A stretch of 64,000 nt of DNA, taken from positions 2,356,001 through 2,420,000 of the forward strand of contig NZ_CP106736.1 in NCBI RefSeq assembly GCF_030035605.1, in the 5' to 3' direction. This document shows positions 26,588-34,145 of this stretch, piece after piece; position 1 is the first letter of the stretch, and every line of letters begins with the position of its first letter. The notes under the pieces were generated by a model. That model was not told the origin of the DNA, ran no database searches, and saw nothing but the letters and a program-made list of their open reading frames with translations. The position numbers and the translations under genes are program-made. The stretch is from Silvimonas soli (GTDB lineage Bacteria; Pseudomonadota; Gammaproteobacteria; Burkholderiales; Chitinibacteraceae).

Positions 26588-26720
26588 ATGTTCGATTCGG
26601 TGTTCTGTATTTGTTCGTATGAAACAAATTCTAGACATTTTAAGATAATAAAACAACATTTAATGTTCTAAAAATGTTGTTTTATGGTGGTATTTTGATT
26701 TATCTGTCAAAAAATGAACA
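26588..26720 (-). promoter_or_regulatory. glpD regulatory region: TGTTC half-sites and a perfect 14-bp palindrome
   Basis: In the 527-bp glpF-glpD gap, TGTTC-type half-sites occur at 26589, 26601, 26612 and 26664, with the complement GAACA at 26716. Such half-sites match known GlpR operators. Two of them flank or lie in an AT-rich perfect inverted repeat: 26648-26661 pairs with 26672-26685 around a 10-nt loop. The palindrome could be an operator or, less likely, the terminator of glpKF. The DNA here is strikingly AT-rich compared with its surroundings. Confidence 0.55.
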
Positions 26721-26850
26721 TAAAACGAAAGCAGGGCGCGCGAGGGTTTTGCGGGGAGCGGTGCTTGCGGTACGAGGGGAGTTAGTGGCCGGGGGATGAT
26801 CGCCAATTGTGGGCGAATGGCATTGCGACCATTGGGCCGGGCGAGGTTTT

Positions 26851-26963
26851 GTCGCCCGGATGAAGCGCCAGCGTGAATCCGGGGAGCAGCATCGGCAATT
26901 TCAGACACCGTGGTCCATTGAGGCATTGCCACCGTGGATTCCCACTGCGTTCCATCCGGGTTA
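26851..26963. repeat. REP-like palindromic element, copy 2
   Basis: About 113 bp with inverted ends: GTCGCCCGGATGAAGCGCCA on the left and GCGTTCCATCCGGGTTA on the right, and an inner GAATCCGGGG. It matches copy 1 at 19326-19442 in its termini and size. It lies 3' of glpF, where it may fold the transcript end. Confidence 0.6.
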
Positions 26964-27049
26964 GGTTATTGATGAAACAGGAACGGATGGCGGCCAAGCG
27001 GGTTGAGCCTGCTTTGCCGCCACCCATTCCTGTAGGGATCAATCAACTT

Positions 27050-27757
27050 TTACGTCTGGCTCAAAAACAAGCCTGCGGCCAACGCGCCACCATTCAACGA
27101 GCCCACCACTGGTACCCAGGAATATGACCAGTCGCTATCGCGTTTACCGGGAATCGGCAGCAGCGCGTGCATGATACGAGGGCCCAGATCGCGCGCCGGG
27201 CTCATCGCGTAGCCGGTGGTGCCACCCAGCGATACGCCAATCCCCAGCACCAGCAAACCGACCGGCAGTGCATCCATGGCGCCGAGTGAAACCTTGGGCG
27301 ACACCATATGCAGCACGGCAAACACCAGCACAAAGGTGGCGATGATTTCGGAGGCCAGATTGCCGGGCAAGCTACGGATGGCCGGGCCGGTGCAGAACAC
27401 CGCCAGTTTGGTATCGGCACAATCGGTGTGTTCAAAATGCTTGCGATACATGAACCAGACCAGAAAAGCGCCGGTCATGCCGCCCAGCATTTGTGCCGCC
27501 ACGTAGCCCGGCACTTGCGCCCAGGCAAATTTGCCCGCGACCGCCAGAGCCAGCGTGACCGCCGGGTTCAGGTGCGCGCCGCTGAACGAGGCCACACAAA
27601 ATACGGCAACAAACACCGCCATGGCCCAGCCGAAGGCAATCACGATCAGGCCGCCGTTTTGACCCTTGGTTTTGTTCAGAATGACGTTGGCAACCACGCC
27701 GTTGCCCAGCAAGACGAGCAAGGTGGTGCCGATAAATTCAGCAAAGAGGGGATTCAT
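27050..27757 (-). CDS. glpF: Glycerol facilitator GlpF (aquaglyceroporin)
   Basis: 235-residue MIP-family channel with about six transmembrane helices, passing glycerol across the inner membrane. The first half-helix motif is canonical, HLNPAV (NPA at 64-66). The second reads MSPARDLGPR (SPA at 186-188) instead of NPA, while the Arg and Asp that follow in glycerol facilitators are retained. The start at 27757 (MNPLFAEFIG) is chosen over an upstream frame extension because it matches the family N terminus. 58 bp after glpK, same operon. Confidence 0.93.
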   Translation of the reverse strand: MNPLFAEFIGTTLLVLLGNGVVANVILNKTKGQNGGLIVIAFGWAMAVFVAVFCVASFSGAHLNPAVTLALAVAGKFAWAQVPGYVAAQMLGGMTGAFLVWFMYRKHFEHTDCADTKLAVFCTGPAIRSLPGNLASEIIATFVLVFAVLHMVSPKVSLGAMDALPVGLLVLGIGVSLGGTTGYAMSPARDLGPRIMHALLPIPGKRDSDWSYSWVPVVGSLNGGALAAGLFLSQT

Positions 27758-27815
27758 ATCCAGAGTTCCGCAATGATGGGAAAGGGGCAATGCCGCTCAG
27801 GTGATCAGGGCTTGA

Positions 27816-29312
27816 TCAGGATGCCGACCACGCAATGGTGGCTTTGATGGCGCGCTGCCAACCGGCAACGCGGCGATCGACCTCGGCTTGCGGCAATTGC
27901 TGGGTAAAGCGCTGATCCAGTTGCCACTGACCCTGCACGTCTTCCACATCATTCCAGTAACCCACCGCCAGACCAGCCAGGTACGCCGCACCGAGCGCGG
28001 TAGTTTCGGTGATCTTCGGCCGCACCACATTGATACCAAGGATGTCCGACTGAAATTGCATCAGCAGATCATTCACCGTGGCACCGCCGTCAACGCGCAG
28101 TTCGGGCATGGTGATACCGGCGTCAGCTTCCATGGCCTTGAGCACGTCCATGGTCTGGTAGGCGATGCTTTCCAGAGCGGCGCGAGCGACATGGCCGCCG
28201 GTAGTACCCAGCGTGGCGCCAAACATCGAACCGCGTGCGTCTTGATTCCAGTGCGGTGCACCCAGACCGGCAAACGCGGGCACCAGATACAGACCATCGC
28301 TGTCGGGCACGCTGCGCGCCAGGCTATCGACCTCAGACGAAGTGCGGATAATGCCCAAGCCATCGCGCAGCCATTTCACCACCGCGCCGCCACTGAAAAT
28401 GCTGCCTTCCAGCGCGTATTGCACTTCGCCCTTCACTTGCCATGCCACGGTGCTCAACAGGTTGTTGCGCGAGGTAATCGGCTTGTTGCCGGTGTTCATC
28501 ATCAAGAAACAGCCCGTGCCGTAGGTATTCTTGACCATGCCCGGCCGCGTGCATTGCTGGCCGAACAACGCGGATTGCTGATCGCCCGCGATCCCTGCAA
28601 TGGGGATGGCGCCACCAAACAGGTTGTCGGCGGTGTGGCCGTAGACCTCACTGGAAGAACGCACTTGCGGCAGCATGCTGTGCGGAATATCCAGCAGCTT
28701 GAGCAGTTCGTCATCCCACTGCAGTGTGTTGATATTGAACAGCATGGTGCGCGAGGCGTTGGACACATCGGTGACGTGCTCGCGGCCATGGGTGAAGTTC
28801 CACACCAGCCAGGAGTCGACGGTACCAAAGGCCAGTTTGCCTTGCTCGGCACGGCTGCGGGCGCCGGGAACGTTATCGAGTATCCATTTGATTTTGGAAC
28901 CGGAGAAATACGCGTCAATTGGCAGCCCGGTTTTCTCGCGGATCATTTGCTCCAGCCCATCTCGCTTGAGCGAATCGCAATAGCTGGCGGTGCGGCGGTC
29001 TTGCCAGACAATCGCGTTGTACACCGGGTGGCCGGTTTCGCGATCCCAGACAATGGTGGTTTCGCGCTGGTTGGTAATGCCGATGGCGGCAATCTGGCCG
29101 CTTTCCAGGCCAACGGACGCCACGGCTTCAGCCGCTACGCCAGCCTGCGTGCCCCAGATTTCCAGCGGGTCGTGTTCAACCCAGCCCGCCTGCGGGTAGT
29201 GCTGGTGGAATTCCTTCTGCGCCAGCGACACGATATTGCCCGCGCGATCAAACACGATGGCGCGTGAGCTGGTAGTGCCTTGATCCAGCGCGAGGATAAA
29301 TTGCTTTTGCAT
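27816..29312 (-). CDS. glpK: Glycerol kinase
   Basis: 498-residue FGGY-family kinase making glycerol-3-phosphate and so trapping glycerol in the cell. It begins MQKQFILALDQGTTSSRAIV; TNQRETTIVWDRETG lies near 80-94, and the FGGY signature regions GAAYLAGLAVGYW and GIAGDQQSALFGQ are present. The frame is open upstream to 29402, but the ATG at 29312 has GAAGAG just before it and gives the family length. The leader contains a strong nested hairpin (29380-29422) and GlpR-like sites. Confidence 0.97.
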   Translation of the reverse strand: MQKQFILALDQGTTSSRAIVFDRAGNIVSLAQKEFHQHYPQAGWVEHDPLEIWGTQAGVAAEAVASVGLESGQIAAIGITNQRETTIVWDRETGHPVYNAIVWQDRRTASYCDSLKRDGLEQMIREKTGLPIDAYFSGSKIKWILDNVPGARSRAEQGKLAFGTVDSWLVWNFTHGREHVTDVSNASRTMLFNINTLQWDDELLKLLDIPHSMLPQVRSSSEVYGHTADNLFGGAIPIAGIAGDQQSALFGQQCTRPGMVKNTYGTGCFLMMNTGNKPITSRNNLLSTVAWQVKGEVQYALEGSIFSGGAVVKWLRDGLGIIRTSSEVDSLARSVPDSDGLYLVPAFAGLGAPHWNQDARGSMFGATLGTTGGHVARAALESIAYQTMDVLKAMEADAGITMPELRVDGGATVNDLLMQFQSDILGINVVRPKITETTALGAAYLAGLAVGYWNDVEDVQGQWQLDQRFTQQLPQAEVDRRVAGWQRAIKATIAWSAS

Positions 29313-29379
29313 CTCTTCAACTCTCCAATTGACGGGTTGCGAGCCGATCACTGTGCCGCGACCGTGCCGCAGGGGCAAT

Positions 29380-29422
29380 ATCCCGCGACGTTCAGATCGC
29401 ACCAGGTGGTGCGACGCGGGAT
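29380..29422 (-). promoter_or_regulatory. Nested hairpin in the glpK leader
   Basis: ATCCCGCG (29380-29387) pairs with CGCGGGAT (29415-29422). Between them TCGCACCA (29397-29404) and TGGTGCGA (29407-29414) form a second perfect 8-bp stem with a two-base turn. The structure lies 68-110 nt before the glpK start and would be in the mRNA leader, as an RNA stabiliser or control element, or alternatively a DNA operator. Confidence 0.45.
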
Positions 29423-29490
29423 TGTTCGTTTATTTTCGATTTGTACGGTTATTGCGAAAAATGCAACACAAACAGAACATTATTCGAATA
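29423..29490 (-). promoter_or_regulatory. glpK promoter region with GlpR-like sites
   Basis: TGTTCGTTTATTTTCGA at 29423-29439 and GAACATTATTCGAATA at 29475-29490 resemble GlpR operator sequence (TGTTCG and TTCG-N-CGAA elements). On the - strand, TTGCAT and TACAAA lie about 16 bp apart between the two sites and could be the -35 and -10. The remaining 270 bp to glpR hold no convincing gene. Confidence 0.5.
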
Positions 29491-29761
29491 TTTTGGAAAA
29501 CGAAAGGTGCTATCAACCCGCCAGGAAAAATTCAAAAGCTCGGCATGGGTCAGCTTGGATGGCAAAAATGTAGTGTCATTACGAGTGACTACATTGATGC
29601 ATAAAGGTTTTGTCAGAATGCTGCAGCGAAACAAAAAGACCGGTTTATGTCGGAAAAAGGCGCACCAGGTTGTTGCGTAATCCCGACAGGCGGTCTGTTT
29701 TGATGCAACTTGAATGCCTCAGTCTGCGCGTGGATTGGTGCGGGTGGTTTCAGCCTGCAGG

Positions 29762-30532
29762 TCAGTGGCTTTGGTCGGCGATGTAAAGCTCAGTGCCGGT
29801 TTCGGCGAGGACGCTGCTCATCTCATCTGGCAGCGGCGCATCGGTGAACAAGGCGGTAACCTGCGACAAATGCCCCAATTGCACCATGGCTGGACGGCCG
29901 AATTTGGAGTGATCGGCCACCAGAAACACATTGCGCGAATGCTCGATAATCGCCTCGGATGTGCGTACCTCGCGCAGATCAAAATCACGCAGCGTGCCGT
30001 CACTCTCAATGCTGGATATGCCCAGAATCGCGTAATCCACCCGGAATTTGCGAATGAACTCGATGGTGGCTTCGCCGATAATGCCGCGATCGCGCGGGCG
30101 CATGACACCGCCAGCGACGATAACCTCGCAATCGGCGTAGCTGCACATCATGGCGGCGACGTTCAGGTTGTTGGTAATCACCCGCAAACCCACGTGATGA
30201 CTCAGCGCCTTGGCGACTTCTTCGGTGGTGGTGCCAAGGTTGATAAACATCGAGGCGTGATTGGGAATGTGCTGAGCCACCAGCCGGGCAATACGTTGTT
30301 TCTCGCTGCTGAACATCACCTGGCGGGTGTTGTAGGCCACGTTCTCGACACTTGAATGAGCACTGGCCCCACCGTGCACGCGTTGCAGCAAACGCGCATC
30401 AGCCAACTGGTTGATATCGCGCCGGATGGTCTGGTGCGTCACGCTGAAATGCGATGCCAGCTTCTCCACACTGACATGACCGTCACGCTGGACCCAGTCC
30501 AGAAGTTCTTGCTGCCGCTGATTCAGGATCAT
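29762..30532 (-). CDS. glpR: DeoR-family glycerol-3-phosphate regulon repressor GlpR
   Basis: 256 residues. The N-terminal DeoR helix-turn-helix (about 6-58) reads SVEKLASHFSVTHQTIRRDI and LLQRVHGGAS. The C-terminal sugar-phosphate-sensing domain includes INLGTTTEEVAKAL, VITNNLNVA, VIVAGGVMRP and VFLVADHSKFGRPA. Beside glpKFD it is almost certainly the glycerol-3-phosphate-responsive repressor. The frame extends upstream, but the ATG at 30532 (MILNQRQQELLDWV) matches the family start. Same strand as glpK, separated by 449 bp of regulatory DNA. Confidence 0.92.
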   Translation of the reverse strand: MILNQRQQELLDWVQRDGHVSVEKLASHFSVTHQTIRRDINQLADARLLQRVHGGASAHSSVENVAYNTRQVMFSSEKQRIARLVAQHIPNHASMFINLGTTTEEVAKALSHHVGLRVITNNLNVAAMMCSYADCEVIVAGGVMRPRDRGIIGEATIEFIRKFRVDYAILGISSIESDGTLRDFDLREVRTSEAIIEHSRNVFLVADHSKFGRPAMVQLGHLSQVTALFTDAPLPDEMSSVLAETGTELYIADQSH

Positions 30533-30781
30533 TCCATTGCCTTGTTGCCCGAGGGGGAGGGTTTGCTGCGTTTGCGGCAAACCGGGAGATATTACACTGA
30601 GTGCGGGGGCCGCGATGAGGGTGTCTTGAGCGGGAAGGTGGCGTTTACATGCCAGGCAACAGTTACGGGATAAAGCGAGGGCCTGCCAATCACGCCGTTA
30701 TTCTCGACCTCGGTAGTCCCTTGGCGGAAATCCAATGCAGTGGTAACTACTCACTGCGGTAGCAATAGCAGCGACCGGACA

Positions 30782-30828
30782 GCCCCCATTTTCTCCTTGG
30801 CGCTATTACCAAGAGAGAGAAAGGGGGC
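30782..30828 (-). terminator. Long imperfect hairpin after the terC-like gene
   Basis: GCCCCC plus a pyrimidine-rich arm (30782-30800) pairs with a purine-rich arm ending GGGGGC (30809-30828) around an 8-nt loop, with one or two mismatches. It begins eight bases after the terC-like stop on the - strand. No U-tract follows, so it may be a transcript-end stabiliser rather than a classical terminator. The rest of the 304-bp gap to glpR shows nothing. Confidence 0.4.
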
Positions 30829-30836
30829 GCAGCCGC

Positions 30837-31970
30837 CTAACCAAGTCTGGCTAACGCTGCCAGTGCCCCCGTAACCACGGGATGCCCCGACGGTGGCGGC
30901 ATGGTGCCGACGATAAACAGGTGATAGAACAACCAGCCCAGACAGATCACACCAATAATCCCCGCCAGCACAAACAGCACTTTCAGGCCTATGGACCAAA
31001 GCGGCGATACATTGACCGGATCGTCCGGGCGAATAAGCGCGGGGCGGTCGAGTAGTTCGGGTTCGGTGGTGGGTTGCGTGGTTGCAAGCTCTCGTGCCGA
31101 CCTTGCCTGGTCTTCAGCAAGCGGGGTTTGTGTGGGCACAGCAGCGGCCACGGCTACGACTGCCTTGGGGGAGATGGCAGGGGCTGACACAGGCGCGGCG
31201 GCAATAAGTGCAGGTCCCGTGGGCAGGATATTTGCAGTAACGGGTTTCCGGTTACGAAGCGGCGCCGGGCGCACGAGTACCCGGCTTTGCTGGCGAATGA
31301 TGCGGCTTTCCAGCAAAACAAATATCACGCATATCGCCGGTACGACCAACTTCAATGCGGGTGCCTGGCTGTTTACCCAATCAGCTACCAATGGGTCGGA
31401 TACCGCAATGCGCCCGGCGATCCAGCCCAGCAACATACTGCCGCCGGGCACCAGCCACGGGTTTTCGTCCAGCCAGCGGCCAATGAACAAACTGCCGTAC
31501 ATCAGTAGCGGCACGCTACCCAGTAAGCCCAATACCAGCAGCCAAACGCTGCCTTGCGCCACGGCCCCGAGCGCCACCACGTTGTCCAGGCTGAGCACCA
31601 GATCGGCCACCACTACGGTGACTACGGCGCTGGCCAGTGAGGTCTGGGTGCTGCTGGCGTCCTCGCCGCCCTTGTCTGCGGCGTTGTCATCGCTATCCAG
31701 AAGTAGCTTGATTGCGATCACCAGCAACAGTACCGCGCCTACCAGCTTTAACAGCGGAATCATCAGCACGTAGCCGACCACGGTGGTCAGCAAAGTGCGC
31801 AGGATTACCGCCACCCCGGTGCCAATTAACACGGCGCGGGCGCGTAAAGGTGCGGCCACGTTGCGGCAGGCCAGCGCAATGACCAGGGCGTTGTCACCGC
31901 TGAGGATCAGATCAAGAAAGAACACCTGGATGCTCAGCCCGAGCGCCATCAACACGCTGTCAGTCCCCAT
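30837..31970 (-). CDS. TerC-family integral membrane protein with an Ala/Pro-rich extension
   Basis: 377 residues. Residues 1-230 are a TerC-type membrane domain with the conserved acidic motifs FLDLILSGDNALVIALACR and VVADLVLSLDNVVALGAVA. TerC proteins are linked to tellurite tolerance and to Mn2+/Ca2+ export, often at protein secretion sites. After the usual end, about 100 residues of Ala/Pro/Thr-rich linker lead to one more hydrophobic helix (about 330-357) and a short tail. Most family members are 220-250 residues, so the extension is unusual. It follows the NRAMP-like gene on the same strand by 30 bp, suggesting metal homeostasis. Confidence 0.85.
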   Translation of the reverse strand: MGTDSVLMALGLSIQVFFLDLILSGDNALVIALACRNVAAPLRARAVLIGTGVAVILRTLLTTVVGYVLMIPLLKLVGAVLLLVIAIKLLLDSDDNAADKGGEDASSTQTSLASAVVTVVVADLVLSLDNVVALGAVAQGSVWLLVLGLLGSVPLLMYGSLFIGRWLDENPWLVPGGSMLLGWIAGRIAVSDPLVADWVNSQAPALKLVVPAICVIFVLLESRIIRQQSRVLVRPAPLRNRKPVTANILPTGPALIAAAPVSAPAISPKAVVAVAAAVPTQTPLAEDQARSARELATTQPTTEPELLDRPALIRPDDPVNVSPLWSIGLKVLFVLAGIIGVICLGWLFYHLFIVGTMPPPSGHPVVTGALAALARLG

Positions 31971-32000
31971 GCGGGCTCCCTTTGCAAAGCAAACTTAAAG

Positions 32001-33254
32001 TCATGGCGATCCCCATGCACCGGCAAGGCCTGCATACAAACCAAACAACGCCGTAACGCCAAAAAGGATAGCAATCACCACGGCATAGGTTCCCTTCAGC
32101 TGGTAGCGTTGCGGCAACTCTTTGCGAGCCAGCCAGTACAGCAAACCCAGCACTACCGGCAACAAAATGGCGTTGATTACGCCGGTGGCAATCGATAGCT
32201 TGATCAAATTGACACCCGAAGCCACCAGTACCCCGCCCGCTAGCAACATGAAGCCAAACGCGCCGTAAAACCACGGCGCTTCACGCGGATGTTGGGCCAG
32301 GGTGTGGCGCATGCCAAAGACTTCGCCCAGCGCCCACGCCGCACTCAGACACACTACGATGGTGGCAACCAGCGCGCCGCCGCTCAGCGCCATGGCAAAC
32401 AGAATGCGGCCGGTGTCTGGCCCCAACACACGGGTAAAGGCTTGGGCAATTTGCGGGACGCTATCCAGCGGCACACCGGCGCCTTCGTGACCAAACGCGG
32501 CGGCAGTGGCGATCAGCACGGCGGCGGTGATCACCTGACACAGGATGGCGCCCAGAAAAGTGTCGATCCGCGCCAGCTTCAGGTGTGACAGCCCCAGCCC
32601 TTTATCGATGAGGGCAGATTGCTGGTAGAACACGGTCCACGGCATCACGCTGGTGCCCAGATTGGCGGCGACCAGATACAGGTAACCCGGGTTGTGTAGC
32701 GGTATATGCAATAGCTGACGGCCCATTTGCGCCCAATCGGGCTGGGCTTTCCAGGCCACTAGCAAAAACGCCAGTTCAAAGATGCCCAGAAAAATGGCGA
32801 TGCGTTCAACCGAGTGATAGGAGCCCGTACAGACCATGGCAAAGATCAGCAGCCCGATCACCGTCACGGTTTGCCACGGTTGCAGCCCGAACAATTGCCC
32901 CACGCCCGCCAGCCCGCTCATCTGGGTGATCAAGGCACCAAAGCAACTGATCACCAGAGTGGTCATCGCCAGCACGGCGATGGCCCGGCCAAAGCGCTGC
33001 AAAATCAGCTCGCCGTAACCTTTGCCGGTGCCCAAGGCCAGGCGCACGGTGAGTTCCTGCACCATGAACAACAGCGGGATCAGCAAGGCTTGCAGCAGCA
33101 ACAGGCGATAACCCCACTGCGCACCACTTTGCGCGGCGGTAATCACGCTGCCGGCATCGGTGTCGGCCAGCATCACCACCAAGCCAGGACCGATGACCGT
33201 GGCCAAGCGCTTGAGCCGTACCAGCGTGGCGGGAGGAATTGCGTTATCCATCAT
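32001..33254 (-). CDS. NRAMP-related divalent metal transporter
   Basis: 417 residues with about eleven hydrophobic helices. The NRAMP helix-1 metal motif, canonically DPGN, is here D31-T-D-A-G-S36 within MLADTDAGSVITAAQSGAQW. The helix-6 region reads NLGTSVMPWTVFYQQSA, retaining Met-Pro but not the usual His. These changes mark a divergent NRAMP-like subgroup whose ion preference cannot be told from sequence; Mn2+, Fe2+ or Mg2+ are candidates. Start is ATG ATG (33254 or 33251). Adjacent to hflC (15 bp) and the terC-like gene. Confidence 0.85.
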   Translation of the reverse strand: MMDNAIPPATLVRLKRLATVIGPGLVVMLADTDAGSVITAAQSGAQWGYRLLLLQALLIPLLFMVQELTVRLALGTGKGYGELILQRFGRAIAVLAMTTLVISCFGALITQMSGLAGVGQLFGLQPWQTVTVIGLLIFAMVCTGSYHSVERIAIFLGIFELAFLLVAWKAQPDWAQMGRQLLHIPLHNPGYLYLVAANLGTSVMPWTVFYQQSALIDKGLGLSHLKLARIDTFLGAILCQVITAAVLIATAAAFGHEGAGVPLDSVPQIAQAFTRVLGPDTGRILFAMALSGGALVATIVVCLSAAWALGEVFGMRHTLAQHPREAPWFYGAFGFMLLAGGVLVASGVNLIKLSIATGVINAILLPVVLGLLYWLARKELPQRYQLKGTYAVVIAILFGVTALFGLYAGLAGAWGSP

Positions 33255-33269
33255 CGAAAGCCGCAGCCG

Positions 33270-34145
33270 TTACGGCTTGGCATCAGGCCCGGCTTTCAGA
33301 TAGCGCATCATGGCCGAATCGGGTGACAGCACCAGCGTTGGGCTGGAATCGGCCAGCGATTGCTTGTAGGTCTGCAAGGCGCGGTAGAACTTGTAGAACT
33401 TGGGGTCTTTGCTGAAGGCCAAGCCAAGAATACGGTTGGCTTCGGCATCGGCCTGACCGTGGGTGATCACGCTCTGACGTTGCGCCTCAGACAGAATCAC
33501 CGTGCGCTCGGCATCTGCGTGGGCCTGAATCTGCTGGCCCCATTCGGCACCTTGGGCGCGCAATTGCCGGGCTTCCTGCTGGCGCTCGGACTTCATGCGG
33601 TCGTAAATGGCCTGACTGGTTTCCAGTGGCAAATCGGCCCGATGCAGCCGCACTTCGGTGACTTCCAGCCCCAGCGGCCGTGAGCGTTCGGCCACTTCTT
33701 GCTGGACCTGCATCACGATCTCGTCGCGCTGGATGGATAGCAGCGTTTTGAGCGGCACCTTGCCCAAAGCCCGCCGCAAAGACGAACTGACCATCTGCGC
33801 CAGCTGGGCATTGGCTTGGTCCGGGGTACGTAAAGCGCGGTAAAACACCAGCGGATTCACAATGCGATAACGCGTGTAGGTTTCGACTTCCAGCCGCTTT
33901 TCATCGCCCAGAATGATCTGCTCCGGCGGCGGCGCCAGCGTTTGGGCGCGGGTGTCGTAGAACATGACGGTATCGATCAGCGGTATCTTGAATTTCAGGC
34001 CGGGGTGCTCATCCACTGTGAGCGGCGCGCCCAGGCGGATGACCAGCGCTTTCTGGCCCTCATTCAAGGTGTACAAACTGGATGACAACAGCCAAATCAG
34101 GGCGATGCCGCCGACAATCAGCAAGGGACGCAAACGGCGGTTCAT
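33270..34145 (-). CDS. hflC: HflC, membrane protease modulator (SPFH family)
   Basis: 291 residues: an N-terminal signal-anchor helix (about 6-27), then the SPFH/band-7 domain (ALVIRLGAPLTVDEHPGLKF onward). A long helical region rich in Ala, Glu and Gln follows (about 185-260), and the C-terminal hydrophilic tail is short. With HflK it forms the large periplasm-facing cage that regulates FtsH. The ATG overlaps the hflK stop (ATGA), so the pair is translationally coupled. hfq and hflX, common neighbours, are not here. Confidence 0.92.
   Translation of the reverse strand: MNRRLRPLLIVGGIALIWLLSSSLYTLNEGQKALVIRLGAPLTVDEHPGLKFKIPLIDTVMFYDTRAQTLAPPPEQIILGDEKRLEVETYTRYRIVNPLVFYRALRTPDQANAQLAQMVSSSLRRALGKVPLKTLLSIQRDEIVMQVQQEVAERSRPLGLEVTEVRLHRADLPLETSQAIYDRMKSERQQEARQLRAQGAEWGQQIQAHADAERTVILSEAQRQSVITHGQADAEANRILGLAFSKDPKFYKFYRALQTYKQSLADSSPTLVLSPDSAMMRYLKAGPDAKP

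Noticed and set aside
27888..29267. Long + strand frame (459 codons) opposite glpK
   Set aside because: Exact antisense of glycerol kinase, no SD or promoter, His/Arg/Gln-rich composition.
29441..29680. 79-codon + strand frame with CEKCNTNRTLF near its start
   Set aside because: Attractive CxxC, but it lies on the glpK regulatory region, lacks an SD and has the base composition of the AT-rich intergenic DNA.
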